This document shows, one piece after another, positions 25,634 through 34,341 of a stretch of 64,000 bases of DNA; position 1 is the first letter of the stretch, and every line of letters begins with the position of its first letter. The DNA is from an uncultured Pelagibacteraceae bacterium (GTDB lineage Bacteria; Pseudomonadota; Alphaproteobacteria; Pelagibacterales; Pelagibacteraceae). The notes beneath the pieces were generated by a model. That model was not told the origin of the DNA. It made no database searches and was given only the letters and a program-made list of their open reading frames with translations. The DNA is taken from assembly GCA_902535155.1 (NCBI GenBank), contig CACASB010000001.1, positions 1 through 64,000 of the forward strand, written 5' to 3'. Position numbers and translations under genes: made by a program.

Positions 25634-26188
25634 ATGTTCAAATCTATTTACTATTATATAGATAAATTCAATAGAGATGAAATTGACAAATTAGATATTT
25701 CAATCTCTATAATTTATAGAAATTATACAGATAAAATTAACATTAAAGAAATTAAAAATTTATTAAATTGTTGCAAAAAGAGGAATAGAAAAGTTTACAT
25801 ATCTAATAACTTAAAATTAGCTTTAAAATTTAATTTCAACGGTATTTATATACCCTCGTCGAATAAACTTTTAAATTTTAAAAATATCGCTAAGAAAAAA
25901 TTTGAGGTAATTGGATCAGCTCACAATATTAATGAAATAATTAACAAAGAAAAACAAGGCTGCACACAGATTTTTTTATGTCCAGTTTTTAAAACAAAGA
26001 AAAATAAAAGTTTTTTGGGGCCCACGAAGTTTAACTTAATTAGACTTTGTGCAAGAAAAGATATCATTGCCCTTGGTGGGATAAACAATGAAACTATTAA
26101 ATATTTAAAAATGTGTAATATAAAAGGCTTCGCAGGTATATCTTGGATAAAAAAAAACGGCCCGAGTATAAATACTGGGCCGTTTTAA
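25634..26188 (+). CDS. Thiamine-phosphate-synthase-like protein (ThiE/TenI family)
   Basis: A 184-aa TIM-barrel with the C-terminal half of ThiE/TenI: FEVIGSAHNINEI, IFLCPVFKTKKNKSFLGPTKFNLI, and the phosphate loop IIALGGINNETIKYLK. The N-terminal half is poorly conserved and shorter than usual, so activity as a true thiamine-phosphate synthase is uncertain. Position next to yggS is common in alphaproteobacteria. The last codons and stop (GPF-TAA) are inside a GC-rich terminator hairpin. Confidence 0.75.
   Translation: MFKSIYYYIDKFNRDEIDKLDISISIIYRNYTDKINIKEIKNLLNCCKKRNRKVYISNNLKLALKFNFNGIYIPSSNKLLNFKNIAKKKFEVIGSAHNINEIINKEKQGCTQIFLCPVFKTKKNKSFLGPTKFNLIRLCARKDIIALGGINNETIKYLKMCNIKGFAGISWIKKNGPSINTGPF
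26156..26184. terminator. Bidirectional intrinsic terminator
   Basis: AACGGCCC (26156-26163) pairs with GGGCCGTT (26177-26184). An inner stem, AGTAT/ATACT, has an AA loop, and one G (26164) is bulged. An A-run flanks the left and a T-run the right, so it should stop transcription from the ThiE-like gene (plus) and from the porin (minus). It also encodes the last residues of the ThiE-like protein. Confidence 0.85.
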
Positions 26189-26206
26189 ATTTAGTATAAA
26201 ATTAAA

Positions 26207-27310
26207 TTAGAACGCAAGTCCTAAAGCAATTTCAGTTACTTTTGAGTCATCAGCGTCTTCATCAAATGCTGGGTTTTCCACTTCCATTTGATAAGCTTTG
26301 ATTGACATACCACCCATTGAGTATGCAAGTTGAATTGCATCAATCTTTTGGTCTACGTCAGCAATCGCTGTCGTTGCGTGATCCTGAGCATTATATGTCT
26401 CAACTGACTCAGTGTAAGAAATTGAGAAATTGTCGTTTACGTTAAACGCAATACCAATTTGATCACCCTCTGTGAAACCACCAGATGTTCTTAGTGTTTT
26501 CGGAGAGTCTGTAGCAACTACAGCTGTTTGTGCAACACCAGCATCTACATAGAACTGTGAGTAACCAACTGATACTGGACCGAAGTTATACTTCGCATAC
26601 CAAACACCGTTGAACTCATCTTGTACTGCATCAGCTGCACCTGCTGCTGCTGCACCATTGACTGGAGTTACGTTTTCTCTTGTAGCACCATAAACACCAA
26701 TTTTAAGAGCATCGTAACCAATTGTTATACCAGCTTCTTGACCTGATCCGTATGTTGCGTTTGCTGTTTTTGCAATACCACCGTCACCTGTTTCAGCGTC
26801 GTTTGCATCAGATGCATAACCTACGTCTAAAGTTATTGACGCACCACCGAATTCAAATGTAGGTGATGTGTATGTAATGTGGTTGTTATCCATGAAGTCA
26901 CCAACTTTGTTTTGCGTAACAGTTGCAGTAATATCTGAAATCTGTTCGTAAACTTGTGGTACTTCTTCATCGTATTTGTAGTGAGCTGCACCGCTGTGAT
27001 GACCTAACAAGAACGAACCAAATGATGGTGTCGAAATTGATAAGTAACCAGACGTTAAATTGTCCTGAGTGTCAACAGTAGCTGTTGCAATAGTAAATGT
27101 TGTACCATTGTCAAGCTCACCTGAACCTGTAAAAGCAACGTCTTTATCTACACCGATTGCTTTACCAGTTGTGTTATTTATGCTGTCAGCATGACCCCAC
27201 TTGTAAGTGACATTAGCACCACCAGTGACTGAAAGCTCTCCAGCATGAGCTGATACTGCTACTAACGAACCCGCTAGAGCTGTAAGCCCAACTTTTTTAA
27301 ATTTATTCAT
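26207..27310 (-). CDS. Major outer-membrane porin
   Basis: A 367-aa beta-barrel protein. I start it at ATG 27310 (MNKFKKVGLTALAGSLVAVSAHAGE), which gives a classic signal peptide and has a strong AAAGGAG ribosome-binding site 6 nt upstream; an in-frame ATG at 27337 would add nine residues. The mature part has alternating, Gly/Asp/Thr-rich strands typical of Gram-negative porins and ends in the outer-membrane terminal Phe (ALGLAF). Base use is more GC-rich than neighbours, fitting very high expression. It allows diffusion of small solutes. Exact selectivity is unknown. Confidence 0.9.
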   Translation of the reverse strand: MNKFKKVGLTALAGSLVAVSAHAGELSVTGGANVTYKWGHADSINNTTGKAIGVDKDVAFTGSGELDNGTTFTIATATVDTQDNLTSGYLSISTPSFGSFLLGHHSGAAHYKYDEEVPQVYEQISDITATVTQNKVGDFMDNNHITYTSPTFEFGGASITLDVGYASDANDAETGDGGIAKTANATYGSGQEAGITIGYDALKIGVYGATRENVTPVNGAAAAGAADAVQDEFNGVWYAKYNFGPVSVGYSQFYVDAGVAQTAVVATDSPKTLRTSGGFTEGDQIGIAFNVNDNFSISYTESVETYNAQDHATTAIADVDQKIDAIQLAYSMGGMSIKAYQMEVENPAFDEDADDSKVTEIALGLAF

Positions 27311-27316
27311 AAAGTA

Positions 27317-27323
27317 CTCCTTT
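27317..27323 (-). promoter_or_regulatory. Strong ribosome-binding site of the porin gene
   Basis: AAAGGAG on the minus strand lies 6 nt before the ATG at 27310. Few genes in the window have so good a Shine-Dalgarno, and it decides between the two possible porin starts. Confidence 0.75.
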
Positions 27324-27330
27324 GTTTTAA

Positions 27331-27344
27331 TATTCATATGAATA
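27331..27344. repeat. 14-bp perfect palindrome in the porin leader
   Basis: TATTCATATGAATA reads the same on both strands. It lies 21-34 bp upstream of the porin start and contains the alternative upstream ATG. It could be an operator or a leader hairpin; in AT-rich DNA chance is possible. Confidence 0.4.
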
Positions 27345-27420
27345 ATGGGTTTCTATCAAAATTATTGTTCTGAAAGCTCAAAATTCGCTGTAAATTAACA
27401 TTTTTTATAAATGTGTGATA

Positions 27421-27459
27421 AAAATGTCACGATAAAATCATTGGATTTTGTGACATTTT
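27421..27459. promoter_or_regulatory. Long inverted repeat between porin and DUF3576 genes
   Basis: AAAATGTCAC (27421-27430) and GTGACATTTT (27450-27459) are perfect inverted repeats. An inner pair, AAAATC (27434-27439) and GATTTT (27444-27449), extends the stem to 16 bp with a 3-nt bulge and a 4-nt loop. No gene ends here, so it is not a terminator for a neighbour; an operator serving the divergent promoters is more likely. Confidence 0.55.
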
Positions 27460-27461
27460 GT

Positions 27462-27467
27462 TATAAT
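27462..27467 (+). promoter_or_regulatory. Candidate -10 element for the DUF3576-leuS operon
   Basis: TATAAT lies 2 bp after the inverted repeat and 32 bp before the ATG at 27499. No strong -35 hexamer is visible at the proper spacing, and the -35 zone would fall inside the repeat, so a regulator bound there would block the promoter. Confidence 0.4.
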
Positions 27468-27498
27468 TCATAAATTTATATTTTTAAGCATATTTTTT

Positions 27499-28074
27499 AT
27501 GAAGACATCTAAATATTTAATTTTTTTGGTGAGTTTAGCAATTCTTGTAGGCCTAAACTCATGTGGTCTTTACAAAAGATCAGACGTTAAAGAAAATCCT
27601 GTAAACGTGGAAGATAGAGTTAGAAAGAATATTCAAGAGGGCAGAGGTGTTAGATTTGGTAAGGGGGCAACTAGAGGTGGGGATTTTGATTTTGCATCAT
27701 CTAACCCTTTATGGAGAGCCTCAATTGATATATTTGATTTTGTTCCACTTACAAACGCTAGTTACTCTGGTGGTATATTAATAACAGATTGGTTTTCAGC
27801 AGAAAATAAAGATTCTGACAAAACAAGGGACTTAAAAATTACAGTAAAATTCTTAACAAATGAAATAAGAGCTGATGCGGTGGATGTAACTGTGTTTGAA
27901 AAAGTTTGTGAATTAAATAAATGTAAAACAAACAAGGTTCAGTCAAAATTGGAAAATGAAATAAAACTTGCCATTTTAAAAAAAGCTACACTTATGGAAA
28001 AAGAAGGTTTCACAAAATATTATGAGACAATTGGAAAGAACAAAGGCAAAATTCTAGAGATGAAGAGAAAATAA
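27499..28074 (+). CDS. DUF3576 lipoprotein
   Basis: A 191-aa protein with a signal and lipobox (VGLNSC, Cys near 22). The conserved stretch SNPLWRASIDIFDFVPLTNASYSGGILITDWFS (split here as the family core) identifies DUF3576, which in alphaproteobacteria regularly precedes leuS and lptE. The function is not established; the neighbourhood with LptE suggests outer-membrane biogenesis. It is the first gene of a plus-strand run to holA. Confidence 0.88.
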   Translation: MKTSKYLIFLVSLAILVGLNSCGLYKRSDVKENPVNVEDRVRKNIQEGRGVRFGKGATRGGDFDFASSNPLWRASIDIFDFVPLTNASYSGGILITDWFSAENKDSDKTRDLKITVKFLTNEIRADAVDVTVFEKVCELNKCKTNKVQSKLENEIKLAILKKATLMEKEGFTKYYETIGKNKGKILEMKRK

Positions 28075-28095
28075 TTATACATAATTAATAATTTT

Positions 28096-30639
28096 GTGGA
28101 AAGATATAATTTTAAATTAGTCGAAGAAAATTGGCAAAATTATTGGCAAAAAAATAAAAGTTTCAAAACTGAAATAAACAAAAATAAAAAGAAATTTTAC
28201 TGTCTAGAAATGTTTCCATATCCATCTGGTAAAATTCATATGGGGCATGTAAGAAATTATACTATTGGTGACGTACTAGCTAGATATAAAACATTACAAA
28301 ATTACAATGTTCTACACCCAATGGGATGGGATTCCTTTGGTATGCCAGCAGAAAATGCAGCTAAAGAAAACGATTTAGACCCTAAAGATTGGACGGAGAA
28401 AAATATCTTAATAATGAAAACACAACTTAAAAAATTGGGTCTTTCGATCGATTGGGATAGGGAAATCTCTACTTGCTCTCCTGAATATTACAAACACCAG
28501 CAAATGTTTTTCTTAGAACTTTTTGATAAAGGTCTTATTTACAAAAAAGAAAATTATGTAAATTGGGATCCTGTGGACCAAACCGTATTAGCAAACGAAC
28601 AGGTGATTGATGGTAGAGGATGGAGATCTGGTGCAATTGTTGAAAGAAAAAAGTTAAGTCAGTGGTTTTTCAAAATTTCAAAATTCTCAGATGAGCTTTT
28701 AAAAGGACTGGATAATTTGAATAATTGGCCCAACAAAGTGAAAATCATGCAAAAAAACTGGATTGGGAAATCTTATGGTTGTGAAATTGACTTTAAAATT
28801 GAGGGAAATTCTTCGGTTGAAAAAATAAAATGTTTCACTACTAGGCCTGACACGTTATTTGGGTTTTCTTTCTTAGCTTTATCAGCCGACCATCCATTAT
28901 CAAAATTTTATGAAAACGATGTCTCTTTTCAAAAATTCAAACAACAATGTTCTAAAACAGGAACTACAGAGGAGTCTATTGCTCAAGCTGAAAAAATAGG
29001 ATTTAAAACAAATATGATTGCGGTTAATCCTTTTGATAAAAATATGAAAGTGCCCGTTTATTTTGCTAATTTCGTTTTAATGGATTATGGTTTCGGTGCT
29101 GTTTTTGGGTGTCCCGCTCATGATCAAAGAGACTTTGATTTTGCAAAAAAATATAATTTACCCATCAAAACTGTAGTAAAACCCAATGATTTTAAGGGTG
29201 ATTATAACGTTGATGATGAAGCTTTTGTTGGTGACGGGGTATTAATAAACTCTTCATTTTTAAATGGTTTAAAAACTCCGAAAGAAGCAATCTCTAAAGC
29301 AATTGAAGAAATTGAGCAAAGAAATGCAGGAAAAAAGAAAGTTACTTTTAGACTTAAAGACTGGGGAATTTCTAGACAAAGATATTGGGGCTGCCCCATA
29401 CCTATAGCTTACGACGAAAAGGGAAACTTTGTTACTGTACCAAAAGAACAGCTACCGATAAAATTACCTGAAAATATAGTTCTTAAAACAAAAGGAAATC
29501 CCTTAGATCACCAGGTGGAGTGGAGAAAAATCTCTATAAATGGAAAAAGTTATAAATTGGAAACTGATACACTCGATACATTTGTAGACTCATCTTGGTA
29601 TTATCTTCGTTTTTGTTCTCCAAAAAATAAAATTTATGGATATGATTTTAATGACATTAAATATTGGATGCCTGTAGATCAATATATTGGTGGTGTAGAA
29701 CATGCGATATTACACTTGTTATACTCAAGGTTTTTCATGTTAGCCTTAAGTCATGACAATAAAAAATTCATTGATAAAGAACCATTTGAAGGCTTATTTA
29801 CTCAAGGCATGGTATGTCATGAAACTTATAAAGATAAAAAAAATAATTGGCTAAGTCCTGATGAAGTATACTCGGAAGATGGTAAAAATTTTTTTAAAAT
29901 TGAAGATCAAAAAGAGAAAGTAATTGTTGGGTCATCTGAGTCTATGTCAAAATCAAAAAAGAATGTAATTGACCCCGAAAAAATTATTGAAAATTATGGT
30001 GCCGACGCAGTAAGACTATTTATTTTATCGGATAGTCCACCTGAAAAAGATATACAATGGTCTGAGCAAGGTATGGTTGCGTCTTACAAATTTATTCAAA
30101 AGTTCTGGTTACTTCACAAGAAAGTTGTTGAAAAAATCAAATCAAACAATAAAGGTTCTAATATTGAAGGCTTGAATGTATATACTAATAAATTAATCCA
30201 AAAGTTTTCAAATAACCTGGAAAAGTTTAATTATAATGTAATTATAGCAAACATTTATGAAACGTATAATTTTTTAATAAAAGAAATCGAAAAAGATTAT
30301 AAATCTGATATTCTTAGGGAAAATTATATCAAAATTTTAACCTTAATAACGCCAGTTATACCTCATATAGCATCGGAGGCTTTTAAAGAATTAAACCATG
30401 AGGATGGCCTTCAATGGCCTAAAGCTGATGATAGGTTCTTGGATGATAAATTTGTGAATATTGTGGTTCAAATAAATGGTAAGAAAAAATCCCTTGTCAA
30501 AGTTGAAAAGGATTTAGAAGATGATGAAGTTATTAACACAGTTAAAAAAAATGAAAAAATTTCAAATTTTTTAAGTGATAAAATCTTATTAAGGCATATT
30601 ATCATTAAAAATAGATTGGTTAATTTCATAGTTAAATGA
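28096..30639 (+). CDS. leuS: Leucyl-tRNA synthetase
   Basis: An 847-aa class I synthetase that charges tRNA-Leu, starting at GTG. The HIGH motif is seen in [21 protein letters not shown], the editing domain has TTRPDTLFG, and KMSKS is seen as [14 protein letters not shown] (MSKSK). Also present are [13 protein letters not shown] and [17 protein letters not shown]. Length is normal. It lies 21 bp after the DUF3576 gene, and its stop overlaps lptE by 4 nt (ATGA). Confidence 0.98.
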   Translation: MERYNFKLVEENWQNYWQKNKSFKTEINKNKKKFYCLEMFPYPSGKIHMGHVRNYTIGDVLARYKTLQNYNVLHPMGWDSFGMPAENAAKENDLDPKDWTEKNILIMKTQLKKLGLSIDWDREISTCSPEYYKHQQMFFLELFDKGLIYKKENYVNWDPVDQTVLANEQVIDGRGWRSGAIVERKKLSQWFFKISKFSDELLKGLDNLNNWPNKVKIMQKNWIGKSYGCEIDFKIEGNSSVEKIKCFTTRPDTLFGFSFLALSADHPLSKFYENDVSFQKFKQQCSKTGTTEESIAQAEKIGFKTNMIAVNPFDKNMKVPVYFANFVLMDYGFGAVFGCPAHDQRDFDFAKKYNLPIKTVVKPNDFKGDYNVDDEAFVGDGVLINSSFLNGLKTPKEAISKAIEEIEQRNAGKKKVTFRLKDWGISRQRYWGCPIPIAYDEKGNFVTVPKEQLPIKLPENIVLKTKGNPLDHQVEWRKISINGKSYKLETDTLDTFVDSSWYYLRFCSPKNKIYGYDFNDIKYWMPVDQYIGGVEHAILHLLYSRFFMLALSHDNKKFIDKEPFEGLFTQGMVCHETYKDKKNNWLSPDEVYSEDGKNFFKIEDQKEKVIVGSSESMSKSKKNVIDPEKIIENYGADAVRLFILSDSPPEKDIQWSEQGMVASYKFIQKFWLLHKKVVEKIKSNNKGSNIEGLNVYTNKLIQKFSNNLEKFNYNVIIANIYETYNFLIKEIEKDYKSDILRENYIKILTLITPVIPHIASEAFKELNHEDGLQWPKADDRFLDDKFVNIVVQINGKKKSLVKVEKDLEDDEVINTVKKNEKISNFLSDKILLRHIIIKNRLVNFIVK

Positions 30640-31091
30640 AAAATATTTTTTTTATAATAATTTTTCTGTTCTTAAATAGTTGTGGATTTACACCTATATA
30701 TTCATCAAAGGATAGCAATTATAAAATTATGAGTTTTCAAAAAAATATTAACAATAATCTTACAAATTATATTCAAGATAGTGTCACAATGCTTTCTAAT
30801 GACAATGCTAAAAATGTTTTAAAAATAGATCTTAATTTTAGTGAAAATATTACTGTTATTCTAAAGGATTCGAAAGGTGATCCAAAAAAAAACAGGCTAA
30901 CTATCAATGTAGATTTAGAGATTTTTGATATAAATGATAATTTAACCTTATCTGAAAAGTTTTTCGAAAGCTTTGAGTACAATATCGATGATAATAAATT
31001 TACTTTAAAACAGTACGAAAAAAATATAAGACAAAATTTAGTAGAAGAAATAACCCAGCAAATAAACACTTTTTTAGCGCAAACAATATGA
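30636..31091 (+). CDS. lptE: LPS-assembly lipoprotein LptE
   Basis: A 151-aa outer-membrane lipoprotein with a short signal and lipobox FLNSC followed by GFTPIYS, the characteristic LptE N-terminus. LptE plugs the LptD barrel that inserts lipopolysaccharide. The rest is weakly conserved, as usual for LptE. It overlaps leuS and holA by 4 nt on each side, the standard order in Proteobacteria. Confidence 0.9.
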   Translation: MKNIFFIIIFLFLNSCGFTPIYSSKDSNYKIMSFQKNINNNLTNYIQDSVTMLSNDNAKNVLKIDLNFSENITVILKDSKGDPKKNRLTINVDLEIFDINDNLTLSEKFFESFEYNIDDNKFTLKQYEKNIRQNLVEEITQQINTFLAQTI

Positions 31092-32098
31092 TTTTGAAAT
31101 CCTATGAAATAAATAAAAAAGATATTTCAAGTTTCAATCTTATTTTAGTTTATGGAGAAAATACTGGATTAAAAAAAGAGATTATAAACATAATAAAAAA
31201 AAAATTTTCCGGAAAAGAAATTAAGTATGACGAAATAGATGTTTTAAAAAATAAATTACAATTCTTTAATGAATTTAAAAATAGATCATTATTTGATGAA
31301 CAAAAAATTTACATTATAGACAAATGTTCAGATAAAATATCAGAGATTATTTTTAATTTACATGAGGACGAGATCGATGACCCAATTATAATAAGTTGTG
31401 GAGTTCTTGAAAAAAAATCTAAACTTAGGAATTTAATTGAAAAATCTAAAAAATCTATAATTATACCTACATATAAAGATAACTCTGAGTCTTTGATTAA
31501 TATTGCAAAAAAAATTTTTGATGAAAAAAAAATTAGTGTGTCCTATGAAACGTTAAATCTGCTTGCTAACAGATGTAATGGAGATAGAGGGCATCTTATG
31601 TATGAGCTAGACAAAATTTCAAATTATTCATCCGATAAAAAGGTTATATCTTTAAAAGAAATATCTACACTTACTAATTTATCTCAGAATTATAGCGCAG
31701 CTGAACTTGCGGATGCATCATTAAGTAAAAATATAAAAAGGACTAGGGAAATTCTTAATGAAAATAATTATTCACAGGAAGATACTTTTTTTATTTTAAG
31801 AGTTTTTCTTCAAAAAGCAAAAAAAATACTAAATCTTTTAGAAAATATGAAGAATGAAAAAGATATAGAAAAAGTAGTAGCTGTGCATAAACCACCAATA
31901 TTTTGGAAAGATAAACCTATGGTAATAAAACAACTCAAATTATGGTCTTTTTTAACTATAAGAGATCTAATTTATAACTTGAATGATTTAGAAATTGAAA
32001 TAAAAAAAAATAATAATCTAAATTTAGTTTTATTAAAAAACTTTATTTACGAGATATTAGAAAAAGATACTAATAATTCTTCTTTATCGTCTCAATAA
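31088..32098 (+). CDS. holA: DNA polymerase III delta subunit
   Basis: A 336-aa clamp-loader subunit. The position after lptE, the length, and the AAA+-like but P-loop-less layout support HolA: NLILVYGENTGLKKEII, FFNEFKNRSLFDEQKIYIID, and RCNGDRGHLMYELDKIS. It opens the beta sliding clamp. Sequence conservation is low, as is usual for this subunit. Its 3' end overlaps convergent parB by 29 nt. Confidence 0.9.
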   Translation: MILKSYEINKKDISSFNLILVYGENTGLKKEIINIIKKKFSGKEIKYDEIDVLKNKLQFFNEFKNRSLFDEQKIYIIDKCSDKISEIIFNLHEDEIDDPIIISCGVLEKKSKLRNLIEKSKKSIIIPTYKDNSESLINIAKKIFDEKKISVSYETLNLLANRCNGDRGHLMYELDKISNYSSDKKVISLKEISTLTNLSQNYSAAELADASLSKNIKRTREILNENNYSQEDTFFILRVFLQKAKKILNLLENMKNEKDIEKVVAVHKPPIFWKDKPMVIKQLKLWSFLTIRDLIYNLNDLEIEIKKNNNLNLVLLKNFIYEILEKDTNNSSLSSQ

Positions 32099-32912
32099 TT
32101 CTATTAAGTTGATCTAACTCTTTATAATTAAAAATTATAGATCCTTTATTATTTTTTTTGTTTTTTATCTCAACACTCATACCAATTTTTTCCATGAGAT
32201 TATGCTCTAATATTCTAATATTTGGATCTTTGTGACTTGCTAATTTTTTACTAGGTGTTTTATATGCCCTAACTAGATTTTCCGTTTGTCTAACAGATAA
32301 TTTTTTTGATAAAATTTTTTTTGTAATTGATAAACAATTTTCTAGGCCAACTAAAATTTTAGCATGTCCTGGAGATATTTTGCTTTCTTTTATCAATTCA
32401 AGCACTTCATTGGGCAAGCTTAGTAACCTTAATGAGTTAGTTATATGACTTCGACTCTTTCCGATAAACTTAGCGACTTGCTCTTGATCATAAGAGAATT
32501 CATCTATTAATTTTTTGTAACCCTCTGCCTCCTCAATAGCATTTAAGTCGTGTCTTTGTACGTTTTCAACTATTCCGAATTCTAGTGCTTTTTTATCGTC
32601 TGCTTCTATCACTACAATTGGGACTTCGTGTAAACCTGCATTTTGGGCAGCAAGCCACCTTCTTTCGCCAGCAATTATTTCGTATTTGCTATCTCCGTTT
32701 GAATTCCTAACAATTATTGGCTGAATAATTCCTCTTGATTTTATAGACTCTGTTAATTCATTTAAACTTTCTTCATCAAATTTTTTTCTCGGTTGATATT
32801 TATTTCTTGTGAGATCACTTATATTAGCTTTAGTACTTGATGTTACTTTTCCCTCACCAATTAAAGACGATAAACCTCTACCAAGTCCCTTTTTACTTTT
32901 AAAGCTTATCAT
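32070..32912 (-). CDS. parB: Chromosome partitioning protein ParB
   Basis: A 280-aa ParB/Spo0J-type CTPase and parS-binding protein. Seen are the N-terminal KKGLGRGLSSLIGEG, the CTP-binding IIQPIIVRN and IIAGERRWLAAQNAG (GERR box), VENVQRHDLNAIEEAEGY, and the HTH around QVAKFIGKSRSHITNSLRLLSLP. It loads on parS and drives origin segregation with ParA. It overlaps parA by 4 nt, and a parS-like site is present in rsmG 1.4 kb away. Confidence 0.98.
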   Translation of the reverse strand: MISFKSKKGLGRGLSSLIGEGKVTSSTKANISDLTRNKYQPRKKFDEESLNELTESIKSRGIIQPIIVRNSNGDSKYEIIAGERRWLAAQNAGLHEVPIVVIEADDKKALEFGIVENVQRHDLNAIEEAEGYKKLIDEFSYDQEQVAKFIGKSRSHITNSLRLLSLPNEVLELIKESKISPGHAKILVGLENCLSITKKILSKKLSVRQTENLVRAYKTPSKKLASHKDPNIRILEHNLMEKIGMSVEIKNKKNNKGSIIFNYKELDQLNRIIETIKKNY

Positions 32913-33709
32913 GCAGCAGTTTCTAAACTTTCTTCTTGAGCTAAAAATTCTTCTGTAAAACTAATATATGACTTGCTACCTGGGCATGATTTGTCATAAA
33001 ATATAACTGGCATACCGTGCGATGGAGCTTCCGATAATCTTACATTTCTTGGTACAACATTTTTGTAAACTTTTTCTTTAAAATAATTTCTTGCCTCAGT
33101 TTCAACCTCGTTAGAGAGGTTGTTTCTCTTATCGTACATGGTTAAAAGAATACCTCTAATTATTAGTTCGGGATTTAATCCTACTTTAATCCTCTCAATA
33201 GTTTTAATAAGTTGAGTAATACCCTCTAGGGCAAAAAATTCTGCCTGAAGAGGTACTAGGAGAGAGTGAGAGGATACTAATGCCATAACAGTCAACAAGC
33301 TAAGGGATGGAGGGCAATCAATAAGCACATAATCGTATAGTCCTCCAGAATCGTTTAAATATGCGGTCAATTTCTCCTTTAAGATATAAGCTCTACGACC
33401 ATCATCAGCTGTTTCTACTTCCAATCCAGATAGATCTACATTTGAGGTGATAATATCAAGATTAGAAAACTTTGTTTTTAAAATTGCTTCATCAATTTTT
33501 TTTGCTCCACTCAAAACTTGATAAATTGAATTAGAAGATTGATCAATATTTGATAATCCTAAACCTGTTGTAGCATTTCCTTGTGGATCTAAATCTATCA
33601 CTAAAATTTTCTTGTTATTTAAAGAAAGTCCTGCCGCTAAATTTATCACTGTTGTAGTTTTGCCTACTCCCCCCTTTTGATTTATTATTGATATAATTTT
33701 TTCTTTCAT
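32909..33709 (-). CDS. parA: Chromosome partitioning ATPase ParA
   Basis: A 266-aa Soj/ParA-type ATPase. The deviant Walker A is NQKGGVGKTTTVINLAAGL, followed by VLVIDLDPQGNATTGLG (written ILVIDLDPQGNAT here) and DYVLIDCPPSLSLLTVMAL. It moves ParB-bound origins. It sits in the classic order parB-parA-rsmG-mnmG with 4-nt overlaps on both sides. Confidence 0.98.
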   Translation of the reverse strand: MKEKIISIINQKGGVGKTTTVINLAAGLSLNNKKILVIDLDPQGNATTGLGLSNIDQSSNSIYQVLSGAKKIDEAILKTKFSNLDIITSNVDLSGLEVETADDGRRAYILKEKLTAYLNDSGGLYDYVLIDCPPSLSLLTVMALVSSHSLLVPLQAEFFALEGITQLIKTIERIKVGLNPELIIRGILLTMYDKRNNLSNEVETEARNYFKEKVYKNVVPRNVRLSEAPSHGMPVIFYDKSCPGSKSYISFTEEFLAQEESLETAA

Positions 33710-34341
33710 ATTTTTCTTAAATTATTTATTTTTACGATCACAGAATTCACATCTGTTAAACTTTTTATAATTTGATAATCAAACTTCCAGGATTTTAAGC
33801 ATTCATTAATTACAACTCTTCCACTTTTACCTAAGAAAAATATTAACCTGTTATATTGAACAAATTTTTTGTCTATTAATTCTAATATTGTTTGAAGTGG
33901 TTTGAATGCTCTAGCTATAATTATGTCTGCTTTCAATTTCCTCTCCTCAAAAATGTTTTTTTGTTTTACTTCGGCATTCAAATCAAAGTGCTTGATCATC
34001 TTTCTTAAAAAATTGCTTTTCTTCTGACTTTTTTCATAAAGTTCAAACTTTATTGTTGATCCTTTTTTTTTGAAAATAATTGCTAAAACTAAGCCTGGAA
34101 GACCAGATCCTGACCCTAGGTCTACACAAGTTTTAGCGTTTTTATCAATAATATCAATTACTTGCGCTGAATCTATTATATGTCTTTTGATTGAGTCCCT
34201 CTCTGAAGATTTGCTTATTAGGTTCATTATTTTGTTCTCGCTTAATAAAAATGATCTGAATTCTTCTAGGGCGGGAAATGTTTCACGTGAAACGTTTAAT
34301 GTTTCTAATTGAGAATATTTTTTAAGATTTGATTCGATCAA
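33706..34341 (-). CDS. rsmG: 16S rRNA (guanine-527-N7)-methyltransferase
   Basis: A 211-aa SAM-dependent methyltransferase (GidB). [37 protein letters not shown] (SAM loop), [15 protein letters not shown] and [15 protein letters not shown] are typical. Near the N-terminus the peptide NVSRETF is encoded by a parS-like site. It overlaps parA and mnmG by 4 nt each. Confidence 0.97.
   Translation of the reverse strand: MIESNLKKYSQLETLNVSRETFPALEEFRSFLLSENKIMNLISKSSERDSIKRHIIDSAQVIDIIDKNAKTCVDLGSGSGLPGLVLAIIFKKKGSTIKFELYEKSQKKSNFLRKMIKHFDLNAEVKQKNIFEERKLKADIIIARAFKPLQTILELIDKKFVQYNRLIFFLGKSGRVVINECLKSWKFDYQIIKSLTDVNSVIVKINNLRKI
34279..34294. other. parS-like centromere site inside rsmG
   Basis: TGTTTCACGTGAAACG matches the ParB-binding consensus TGTTNCACGTGAAACA at 15 of 16 positions, with a perfect 14-bp palindrome GTTTCACGTGAAAC. 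It lies in the start of rsmG, next to parA and parB, and about 7 kb from the candidate origin. This is the only copy I noticed in the window. Confidence 0.85.
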
